Positions 55,348-64,000 of a stretch of 64,000 nucleotides of DNA are shown here, in pieces (positions within the stretch are counted from its first letter, which is position 1; every line of letters begins with the position of its first letter). Under the pieces are notes generated by a model. It searched no databases. It was not told where the DNA came from and saw only the letters and a list, made by a program, of their open reading frames with translations. The DNA comes from Lathyrus oleraceus (lineage: Eukaryota > Streptophyta > Magnoliopsida > Fabales > Fabaceae). Both the position numbers and the translations under genes were made by a program. The stretch is taken from assembly GCF_024323335.1 (NCBI RefSeq), contig NC_066581.1, positions 38,704,699 to 38,768,698 on the forward strand. Direction: 5' to 3'.

Positions 55348-56785
55348 GTGCCTATAAATGACGATTTCCCTTACGAAAGACTCATAGCCCAAATGGAAAG
55401 CAATACATCTAAATATTCATTAACTTATAAGGATACCGAAACAAACGAGGTAGTGGAAGAAATTTACACTAAAACCACACTGCCATGGTACGCTGACTTC
55501 GTCAACTACTTAGCAGCTGGGGTGCTTCCACCAGACTTGACTTACCAACAAAAGAAAAAATTCTTCCGCGATCTTAAACATTACTATTGGGACGAGCCTC
55601 TGCTTTTCAAGAGAGGCGCCGACGGTATTTTCCGTCATTGTGACCCTGAAGATGAGGTAGAAAAGATAATCTCCCACTGTCATTTCTGCTCCCTATGGAG
55701 GACATGCAAGCACCTCGAAGACTTGCGCTAAGATCTTGCAAGTCGGCCTCTTTTGGCCCACTCTATGGAAAGATGTTCACATCGCGATCATCAATTATGA
55801 CTGGTGTCAACGCACTGGAAACATATCTAGATGCGACGAAATTCCGTTTAAAGGCATTTTGGAAGTAGAAGTCTTCGATGTTTGGGGAATTGTTTTATGG
55901 GACCATTCCCATCTTCTTTTGGTAACAAGTATATCCTTGTTGTGGTCGATTACGTATCAAAATGGATCGAGGCCATAGCCTCTCCAACGAATGACACACG
56001 AGTGGTAATTAGACTCTTTAAGCGCATAATCTTCCATAGATTCGATGTGTCGAGACTTGTCATCAGTGATGGTGGCTCCCATTTCATTTCAAAGATTTTC
56101 GAAAAGCTATTACTAAAATAGGAAGTCCGACATCGCGTATCAACACCCCATCACCCACAAACAAGTGGACAAGTAGAGGTCTCGAACCGAGAAATCAAAC
56201 AAATCTTAGAAAAGACAGTTGCCACCTCTAGGAAAGATTGGTCCTTAAAATTACACGAAGCCTTGTGGGCATATAAGGCAACTTATAAGACCCCAATAGG
56301 AACCACACCTTTTAAACTAGTCTATGGAAAATCATGTCATTTACCGGTAGAATTAGAACATAAAGCATATTGGGCTATTAAGACCCTTAATCTCAATTAT
56401 ACTGCCGCAGGCGAAAAAAGAATATTAGATATCCATGAACTAGAAGAACTTAGACTAGATGCGTATGAGAATGCCCAGATTTATAAAGAAAGAACTAAGA
56501 AATGGCACGACATATCGCATATCAAGGGAAGAGTTTAAGAAAGGTGACAAAGTACTTCTGTTTAACTCCCACCTCAGACTCTTTCCCGGAAAACTTCGTT
56601 CTAGGTGGTCAGGTCCTTTCGAAATTACCAACGTCTTTCCAAATGGAGAGATAGAGATAAAGGGAAAAGCGAGCGAACCATTTATTGTTAACGGGAAGCG
56701 TTTGAAACATTACCACAACATTAATAACAATGATTTCATCGCAAATCTAAAGCTTGCAGAGCCGCCCGCTCATTTACCAGATTAA
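55348..56785 (+). pseudogene. pol: Athila-2 integrase
   Basis: Same frame as RNase H at first: [20 protein letters not shown], then [20 protein letters not shown]. The HHCC zinc finger is spread over frames (55670-55830, with [17 protein letters not shown]). The first catalytic Asp region DFMGPF is shifted at 55895. [40 protein letters not shown] (second Asp) and, after a stop near 56120, [17 protein letters not shown] (Glu) follow. The C-terminal WSGPFEITNVFPNG (56610 on) lies after a frameshift near 56510. Complete in domains but dead. Confidence 0.85.
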
Positions 56786-56800
56786 CATCTATTTTATTTC

Positions 56801-56848
56801 TGTCGAGATTACAACAATAAACAAAGCGCTTGGTGGGAGACAACCCAC
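56801..56848 (+). promoter_or_regulatory. Conserved Athila noncoding motif (Athila-2 copy)
   Basis: GTCGAGATTACAAC, then AATAAACAAAGCGCTTG, then GTGGG (56833-56837), loop AGACAA, CCCAC (56844-56848). Counterpart of 20917-20963, placed about 16 bp after the integrase stop and about 170 bp before the ORF1-like gene a. Confidence 0.65.
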
Positions 56849-57019
56849 ACTCTATTTTTAACTATTAATTCAATTATCTAGATTTATGATTATTATTATT
56901 ATTGCTTATTTTTCATTTTTCTTTCTTTCTTAAAGTCAATCGGTATCTTTCTTTATTATTGACCATTACTAACTTAATGTTGTTATCTACTTAATTTTAT
57001 CTAGCTACTGACCATCACA

Positions 57020-58231
57020 ATGCAACAAGTAGATTACATGGATATAGTCTTCAGAGGCAGAGGTCAAAGGAGACGTTTTGAGACTCTAGCTCAAAGAGAA
57101 ATGGAACTAAACCTATAACCAGATGGACGTACTATGACCAAATTAGGTATAAGAGACAGTGTTATGTTCTTAATTAACCAATTAGGGTGGGACACCTTTG
57201 CCATCAAAAGAAAATTTAGTTCCTACAGTAGGTTGACTTTAGAATTCCTAAGCTCCCTAGTGTACCTGCCAAACCATGGTATGAGATTTAACAAAGGCCT
57301 CATCACCTTTAGGTTGTTAGATAATGAGTACCGCTACACCCATAGAGAAATAATTGAACTCCTAGGGTGCCGTAATAGTCCTGATACATTTACCATTACC
57401 CAGGAAGACAAGCTTGTAGACCGTGAATTAGATTACTTTTAGGGTAACATCATAGGAAACAACCATCCCGAGCCGGATCTTATGCATTCCAAGAACATCC
57501 ATAACCCTGCCATTTGTTACTTTCATAAGATCTTAGCTCACACCTTATTTGGAAAGGAAAAGAACAGAACCTCCGTGTCCAAAGACGAACTCTTTATAAT
57601 GTAGAGTGCATCACATGCCCGACCTGTTAACGCCACTACATTTATGATAGATAATTTGGATCGTATAACACAGGATAACCATGAACCAATCTTAGTGGGA
57701 GGCTTAGTGACCATGATAGCAAACACCATCAGATTGAGACAACCACTTATCAGGCTCAACCCTTTATGTGGGATACGACCAATGAATATCGGATTCTATT
57801 TCAACACCGCTATCATTAGGAACCTAGGCCCAGATGTGTTTGAATTTCTAATTAACCGCCAAGTAGTACACCTGTTTACCCTGCTAGACCATAGGACGAG
57901 TGTACATGATAGGAACAACTGGCTCTATGATTTGGATGGACCACCAGATACACCACCTTCTCCTCCATAGACACCCCAAATCTATGACCATTATGACACT
58001 TTTCTCTCTAACATTGAATCGCACATCCCAGCTATACCAGTTGTACCTCCTACCGATCATGCTGCTGCCACCGAAGCTGCCCAGACAAACATCGCCAACC
58101 TGAGAGGCGAGCTGAGCACTTTGCGCGTGTAATTTCACGGCTTTATGGATGTAGTGACTGAGAACCTGAATCATATCTACCAGCACTTCTACTCATTCGC
58201 TCCTCATACCAGCAGTCGCCGTAATGGCTAA
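57020..58231 (+). pseudogene. Athila-2 ORF1-like gene a (ATHILA ORF-1 family)
   Basis: ATG 57020 (MQQVDYMDIVFRGRG), one frame of 403 codons to TAA 58229 with five in-frame stops (near 57116, 57440, 57602, 57968 and 58130). Conserved parts: FLINQLGWDTFAIKRKFSSY, SRLTLEFLSSLVYLP, NNHPEPDLMHSKNIHNPAIC, EPILVGGLVTMIANTIRLRQ and SVHDRNNWLYDLDG. At 57440 Athila-1 has TGG where Athila-2 has TAG, so at least this stop is a G-to-A change. Function unknown. The C-terminus has a short heptad region (AAQTNIANLRGELSTLRV). Confidence 0.8.
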
Positions 58232-58951
58232 TTTATTTGAATATTACCGATTTACTGACATTTATTTTATTTTATGTTTTGATTTTCATTATTGTTTTTA
58301 CACATTGGGAATTTATTTACTTCATTTCTTTTTATTCTAGTAGACGAATTATATCATCTTTTCCTGTCTACCTCATTCTTTTATTTTTCAATTTTTTATT
58401 TTAATGTCATTCTACCATATCTTATTTCTCATACCTACCTATATATTATGTTGGTTTTCTTCTACCTAATTATACAACCACTTTTTAATATCGGTCAATC
58501 AAAATTCAAATGGAAAAATTATGGTCAAAATCATAAAGAGGTTCACACATGGGAACACACAACACTGCATGTGGCGCCTGCCACACACAGGCTATGGCGC
58601 CCATGTGAAGATTGTGGCGCCATCCACCAGTCCCTAGTTGCGCTCACCACACACATAAAAAGTGGCGCCAGCCACTACATTACCATTCACATGCACTATG
58701 TTGTAATAATGTCACATGATTCCTTTAAATGCCTCGTCCCTTGCTTGTTGGACACTCCATTAAAACTCTTCAACCACTCTCATATCCTTTGACCACGACA
58801 TTGAAGACCATAAATAAAATTTATTTCATTCATCAATTCCTAACCACAACCATCTCTATATAAACCACCAACATAATCTCACAAAACCACACCTCTCATA
58901 AGCATAATTCTCCCCTCTCTTGCTAGATTCCCACTATATTACACGAGTACT
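58232..58951 (+). other. Athila-2 spacer between ORF1-like genes, with hairpins
   Basis: Noncoding, T-rich first half (58260-58500). The second half holds perfect hairpins TGTGGC-GCCT-GCCACA (58570-58585) and AGTGGC-GCCA-GCCACT (58661-58676) and weaker copies between, the same type as in the LTRs. A leader-like stretch precedes gene b. Confidence 0.6.
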
Positions 58952-60353
58952 GTGAAATTCATCATGACACAGATGAGGGAATATGAAATAATGTTCAGAA
59001 ACGGCGAACCAGGTGAATTGCAGGAAGAGATGTACACGACTCTAAGCGCAAGAAAAATCGAATCAACAAGGTATGTCGATGAACCCTGCTTATTTGCCTT
59101 AGGAATTTTAGATAGTGTTAACTATATGCTAGACACTTTAAATTTAAATTCTTTCCTATCTCTTAAGGACCCTATCTTTACTCAATTAACACTAGAATTT
59201 CTAAGTTCGTTAATTTTTAGTCCCACGCCCAACACAAACTGTTCCAGTGGGACTGTCCAGTCTCGTTTTTTCAACATTGAATATGCCTTTACATTTTCCC
59301 AACTTGCGGACCTACTACAATTTTCCCATGGGGATGGCGTAGTAAGTAAGGTCCCAGATACTGAGGGTTGGCAACATGCCTTTCAACCATTTTGGAGGGT
59401 AATAACAGGTACAATAACCCATAGTTTTGAGGGAAACAAAGCCACTCTAATTCACAACCCGGCTATTCGATATTTCTGCCAAATATTGGCGTCCACCATT
59501 TTTGGTCGAGCAAACTCTAACAAGGTGAACGAAAAAGAACTATTTTATTTGTTAACCACTTTTTTGCCACAAAACGTGAATACCGTCCCTTTTATGTTCT
59601 CTCACATGCAGGCCATTGTCAATGCGAAGAGAGGGCCGATTATCTTTGGAGGTTTAATAACCTCCATAGCCAGAGTCCTAGGACTCGATGAAAAATTCTC
59701 CCGGCTAACCCCACTCCCGCATTATGCCATTGATATTGACATGGCGAGGAGCATGAAATTTGTAAAACGAAGAAGAGACAGTAAGTTTAATCTAATAATT
59801 GCAAATAATGTGTTACAAGATTTCATTCTCCCAAATCCAACTCGCACAGATGTGCGTAACCCGGAAAGTTATTGTTATATTAATGATCGGGTGCCTAACC
59901 AGGTCCCCTCGCACATTCCTAAGAATGTAGCTGCTGGCGGGGACACTAACGAGGATTATATTCCGGAGCAAGCTGCTCCCTCTACTGACCCACACTCCAC
60001 ACACATGCCATCTGAAAATGTTGTAGGTACATCTTCCAGCCAAAGACCCAGAAGAAGAAATGTGGCGCTCTTGATGAGATCTATGCTGAACTGCTGCGGC
60101 GTAGCGAACTAGACGCTCAACGCGACCTACAAATCCAAAATTGGAAGCTCAACAAAAAGAAATGTTGCAAATACTTCGCCGGGTGCAGCATGATCAACAC
60201 GACCACGCTTTCAGAACCGAACAAAACATGTATGGCTTGATCGATGAAACGACAACATTGACAATGCGTGTGGAAGATCTACAAGACTATACGCCACCAA
60301 ACCATCCAGGAAACGGTGGACGTGCACGTACACGTGGTAGAAGGCGCAAGTAG
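58952..60353 (+). pseudogene. Athila-2 ORF1-like gene b (ATHILA ORF-1 family)
   Basis: Open for 386 codons to 60112, a long surviving frame. The start lies around MTQMREYEIMFRNGEPGELQ. Conserved parts: YMLDTLNLNSFLSLKDPIFT, QLTLEFLSSLIFSPT, IEYAFTFSQLADLLQFSHGD, LIHNPAIRYFCQILASTIFG and IIFGGLITSIARVLGLDEKF. After a small frameshift near 60070 it continues in another frame to 60353 with ILRRVQHDQHDHAFRTEQN and the basic end GRARTRGRRRK. It shares the family fold words with gene a (LTLEFLSSL, HNPAI..Y, GGL.T.IA) but is only distantly similar, so the two are old paralogs. Function unknown. Confidence 0.82.
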
Positions 60354-61417
60354 AAGGCTACCCAGGTTCTACCTTTTATGTCCTATCTTATGTCGTTGCA
60401 TTAGGGACAGTGCAAGGCTTAAGTATGGGGGGGGGGAACTTTACCTCTTTCATTTATCTCTTTCTAGGTAGATTTAAATTATTGTTATTGTTATTTTCTT
60501 TTGTTATTTTTGGTAAGTATCAGTCGAGTCAAATATTAATGTGTTGTCGAGTCTTTATGCATGGTTTCCGTTATTTACTAATTCTCCTATTTGCTTAAGC
60601 CATACAATTTTTTTTGCAAAAATCTAGACCTAGAGATACAATACATCTTTTGAAAATTCTAACCTATAAATAAAACTGAGGTTGAATTGTAGAGATTTGG
60701 AAAAACTTTATAAGATCGGTATCGTTTTAACAACTTAAATCTCCCAAGTATAAGATCGATTTGAGTACTTGTCATGTCATAGCCTTAAATTCCATCCTTT
60801 AATATACCTTAAGTAGTTTATCTAGCAGTCAGCACCATCCTAAGCACACACTATGCGAGAAGTCAATGCAAATAAGTGTATGATCTCAGACTTAAATGAG
60901 AAAAAGATTGACGAAGTATATGAAAAATATTGTTCCTTCTAAGTTAGGTGAGCCTCACCCGGTCATTTAGCCTAACGGTATAACCATCTTTAACTGTTAT
61001 TTGAGCCAAAGTGCGAAAAAGAAATAAATAAATAATGATAAGATCATAGTCACTAACAGATTATCTTGCTATGAATGTGAAAGGATAACGGGCTTAATGT
61101 GATTGCGCCAGAATGAAAAACGATAAAAAGAAGGTTTAGTAAGGTAAGCTTAGGCATGACGACATGATTCAGATTGGTTTGTATAGGAGGGAGACTTATG
61201 GTTGCACTATTATGACTACGTGTTCCAACGATACCCTTAGTATGGAAGTGAGTACCTGTTAATGCAATTTTTGACCAAAGTAGATTTTATACACTAGAAT
61301 GAGTATCTGAATGCAACTGTGTCTTTTACGAGTCTTGATACTTTATGCTGCAAAGATACTACTAAACTTTTTATTTATATACGTAGCATTTTCTTGAGGA
61401 CAAGCAGAGCTTTAAGT
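60354..61417 (+). other. Athila-2 3' noncoding region
   Basis: No gene. A purine run TATGGGGGGGGGGAAC at 60424-60439, about 70 bases after gene b, mimics the terminal PPT (AAGTATGGGGG in both). A block near 60955-61000 (CACCCGGTCATTTAGCC) occupies the place where Athila-1 has the SINE-like insertion. Confidence 0.6.
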
Positions 61418-61428
61418 ATGGGGGAGTT
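61418..61428 (+). promoter_or_regulatory. Athila-2 polypurine tract
   Basis: ATGGGGGAGTT region just before the 3' LTR, in the context GAGGACAAGCAGAGC upstream, as in Athila-1. Confidence 0.85.
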
Positions 61429-63102
61429 TGATAATGCAAAAACGTATCACTTATTTGGCTTCATATGCATTGCTTTTTACTTGATTAACACTTATCATTA
61501 TGTAGTATTTTATGTTTATTGCAGGTATTTGTCGAATAAAAGATGTATAAGCAAGCAAAGTGGAAAGTAGAAAAAAGGAAAGAAAAAGAGAAGAAAATGG
61601 ATAAAAATAAAGAGCACTGGGCCCACCATAAAAAATGGGCATGCGACGCCCACTACTTGGATGTGTGCACCCGCCACATGACCGAAAGGGAGTGGTGGCA
61701 CCCTCCATAAAGCAAGGAAGTGGTGGCGCCCATCCCTTAAAAGGTGGTGCTCGCCACAGAGATCAAACTAGGGTTGTGGCAACCGCCACAACCCGGTCTC
61801 CCCTATTTTGTCTCCATCTTTTTAGCCATGACCTCCATAATTTTAGCCATGACTCCCACTTACCTTTTCAACCAACGAATGCTACAATCTAGGGAGGTGG
61901 AAAGTATATAAAGGAGGGTCGGTTTTCTTTTCAAGGGGGTGCACTTTTTCTGTCAGATTCTTTTGGTTAGTTTTCCTAGGCAATTTCTTACTTTGTAAAA
62001 GCAATAGACTCTCCACATAGGGGACTATTGCAACTTATTATTTATGCATTTGAATTTGATTGTAATGGTGTACTTGATTGCCAAAGCTTGCCGACATTGT
62101 TTAATTCGAAGAATCAAGATTTATTTCAAGTTCTCGATTTATATTCCAGGTTTTATTTTAAGGATTTAATTGAAATACACTGACAATGTAAAATGATTTT
62201 ACCTCGTCAGTTAATCATAGACGTTGGATATTAAAACAAGTTTGACTTTTATTTTAAAAACCTATAAAATAATGCAAACGGGTGATGTTGATGAATCGAT
62301 AGTGTACAAATTTTTATACTGACAATGCATAGGAATTAATCTCTTATTTTAATTTTCATTTTAATTATTTATGCCTTATTGTATGCCTGATTGTCTGAAT
62401 ACCATGTCTGTTACCGGATCCATGTGCGGCTAAACCTTTAGGTATCACAATGTAAAGATCGTCGAAACGACGGGATTCGTAAATAATTGGTGTTGGCTTT
62501 TATAAAATTTACTTTTCCGGTTTTAGTTTCTTGTTTTATTAAAAAAAATCGTACGAGAGTACAAAACAAACAAAGGGTACGGTCAATAAGAACGAGAGTT
62601 TGAGATTTTAACCAGATAGCTGAAACTAAGCACTAATCCTAAACACAGCGAGAGCGCTTTAGGATTAATTAGACTTTATTCATATTCAAAAATTACTTTT
62701 AAATTCAAAATGAGACCGCGAGAGTCAAGCATTCTGATTTAAGAGTATGGTCAGAGTCAATAAAACGAGAGTGTGAGACTAAGTCCTTTTTATAAATAAT
62801 TTCTACTGAAGAATATTTTGACCAATAAGATTACACCAATTATCTATCGAATCCCCGAGGTTTGATGTGTTACATACCGATATCCCTTTATCACATATCT
62901 TTATTAATCTTCTATTTACGTTATAGTTATTTCTCTCCATCCCTCCAACCTTAGAACGATCATCAGCCTTAGATTTACATAGTAACATTAGATAACGATA
63001 CGTTCGATTATTAGTCCTTGTGGGTTCGTTAATCTTTAAAACTACACGATATGACTCTGCACTTGCAGTCATGATTCCTATAGACTTACTAAGTCGTGAT
63101 CA
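61429..63102 (+). repeat. Athila-2 3' LTR
   Basis: 1,674 bp including a MITE-like insert of 182 bp plus its 9-bp duplication. TATA box TATATAAA at 61905-61912. Starts TGATAATG, ends GATCA at 63102. Without the insert it matches the 5' LTR in length (about 1,483 vs 1,486 bp). Confidence 0.9.
62153..62352. mobile_element. MITE-like insertion with 9-bp duplication in the Athila-2 3' LTR
   Basis: TTATTTTAA at 62153-62161 and 62344-62352 flanks 182 bases absent from the 5' LTR, which has TTATTTCAA once near 50430. The ends form imperfect inverted repeats (GGATTTAATT.. left, GAGATTAATT.. as the complement of the right end), about 40 bp with mismatches. Nine-base duplications are typical of Mutator-like MITEs. 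Confidence 0.75.
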
Positions 63103-64000
63103 GTTGGCTGCTTCTACTTGGTCATTTGCTTGTGCATAGTAAGGTGTAGAGGTAACCAATCTAAAACCTGTCTCGCCGATAAATTCTTGCATCTTTTATC
63201 CCACGAACACTGACCCTTGATCCGTTGTAATGGTTTCTGGTATACCAAACCTATACACGATATGCTTATGAATGAATTCGATCACCGCCTCTTGGTCCAC
63301 CTTTACCAAAGGGATAACTTCGACCCATTTGGTGAAGTAGTCTATCTCGACTAGGATAAACTTCTATTGCTTCGACGAAGGCAGTCGAATTTGTCCAATG
63401 ATGTGTAAAGCCCACCCCCTAAAGAGCCATGGTTTGATAATGGCATGCAACTCACTTGCCGGCATATGTTGGATACCTGCATGCTTTTGACATTCCTAAC
63501 ATCCTTTGGCAAACTCGATGTAATCTTTAACCATGCTTGGCCAGTAAACCCCTTATCGGAACAACAACCATCTCATTTTATGGCCTGCTTGGTGGGCGCC
63601 ACAGGCCCCACTGGGCACGTCGTAGATGGCCAAATATGCTTTGGTATCTCCCAGACACTTGAGTAGTAACCTTTCTAGTGTCTTCTTTAGGAATTTGTTG
63701 CCTGACCACACATAGCTCAAAGCCCTATATTTGGTTTTTCTGTTAGTACCTCCGACTGGATTCTCCAAGTAGTCGATGATCGGCTTTCTCCAATCTATCG
63801 GTGATGAACTATTGATAGAGAAATTTTCATGTTCCCCTACCACTTCAACTCCCCGGGTTTCTTGACACTCTTCCCCAGGCTCTTTACCACGACTGGCGTT
63901 CTCGTTGAGGACGCCCTCTATTGGGAGCGTACTTGACACCATTTTTTCCCGAACCTCAATCATGTCTTGCAACCTAGACTTAGACATCTTATACGGTGAA
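63103..64000 (-). pseudogene. pol: Tat-C integrase N-terminal and core part
   Basis: Reads from 64000 down: linker (63987-63553) with IDWRKPIIDYLENPVG, then the zinc-finger region GACGAHQAGHKMRWLLFR and, after a stop near 63553, WPSMVKDYIEFAKGC (stop) ECQKHAGIQ. The core has IDYFTKWVEVIPLVKVDQEA, TTDQGSVFVG (second Asp) and FRLVTSTPYYAQANDQVEAA (Glu) near 63150-63105. Stops near 63553, 63499, 63367 and 63199. Matches Ogre/Tat integrases. Continues at 49703. Confidence 0.85.

Larger units (their letters stand above)
49704..63102 (+). mobile_element. Athila-2: complete Athila-lineage element, 13.4 kb
   Basis: LTRs 49704-51189 and 61429-63102; tRNA-Asp-type PBS; gag; protease; RT; RNase H; integrase; two ATHILA ORF1-like genes; PPT. 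Same gene order as Athila-1 but a different subfamily: LTRs are only partly alike, while gag and integrase are clearly related. It keeps the RT active site and RNase H that Athila-1 lost, but has many stops and frameshifts. The 5' and 3' LTRs differ at many sites, so it is an old insertion. Confidence 0.92.
49699..63107. repeat. Target-site duplication GTTGG around Athila-2
   Basis: GTTGG at 49699-49703 and 63103-63107 abuts the element ends. Read on the - strand, the Tat-C integrase continues over the duplication without a gap (..QVEAAN then K..), so the insertion point is exact. Confidence 0.92.
44787..64000 (-). mobile_element. Tat-C: - strand Tat-lineage Ty3/gypsy element with antisense ORF, split by Athila-2
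   Basis: Integrase reads on the - strand from 64000 down to 63103 and continues at 49703 to 49198. Left of its stop lies an antisense PMD-type gene, then probably the 3' LTR (about 44787-45850). An antisense extra ORF between integrase and 3' LTR is known in some Tat-lineage elements. The start of the element, gag and RT lie right of the window. The left boundary is set only by the end of SIRE-2 homology. Confidence 0.7.

Noticed and set aside
1..64000. CRISPR arrays, operons, bacterial signals
   Set aside because: No regularly spaced direct repeats with unique spacers and no ribosome-binding-site pattern; all content is plant retrotransposon.

Overview
This window is plant nuclear DNA made almost entirely of nested LTR retrotransposons. 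I found no convincing host gene, no functional tRNA or rRNA gene and no CRISPR array. The lineage mix suggests a legume, probably of the pea/vetch/lentil group (inference): Athila-type Ty3 elements resembling pea Cyclops, an Ogre/Tat-type element with an extra ORF1, a Sirevirus with an envelope-like ORF, and a legume-like SINE.

Layout, outermost layer first. (1) An old Ty1/copia element ('copia-1', + strand): the end of its 5' LTR with a (CT)33 tract, a tRNA-iMet-type primer binding site (PBS) and a gag remnant (1-924). The gag resumes at 36313-36872. (2) 'Athila-1' (925-36307, + strand) sits inside that gag, flanked by the 5-bp target duplication (TSD) TCTCT. (3) Two elements are nested in Athila-1. 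'Element B' (2567-17086, + strand, Ogre/Tat-like, TSD CCCGC) interrupts its gag. 'Sirevirus-1' (23628-32956, - strand, TSD TGGCT) interrupts its second ORF1-like gene. (4) From 36873 a SIRE/Maximus-like copia element ('SIRE-2', + strand) follows, without a 3' LTR in the window. (5) From about 44.8 kb to the window end lies a - strand Tat-lineage element ('Tat-C'). It carries an antisense plant-mobile-domain gene with apparent introns (45851-49041), and its integrase is split by (6) 'Athila-2' (49704-63102, + strand, TSD GTTGG). (7) A 182-bp MITE-like insert sits in the Athila-2 3' LTR.

Each element would normally make Gag (particle), protease, reverse transcriptase/RNase H and integrase from one genomic RNA. 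Here every gag-pol is damaged by stops, frameshifts or internal deletions. The longest open frames are ORF1 of element B, the Sirevirus-1 gag-protease frame, the Sirevirus-1 envelope-like ORF, and the RT-integrase fusion of element B.

The most interesting signals are structural: three tandem hairpins with covarying stems just after the element B pol stop; hairpin clusters (GTGGCG..CGCCAC) shared by both Athila elements; palindrome clusters in the element B LTRs; a UAG-CAA-UUA readthrough context between pol and the envelope-like ORF of Sirevirus-1; two different pol deletions that fuse RT to integrase; two paralogous ATHILA-ORF1 genes per Athila element; and the antisense gene of Tat-C.
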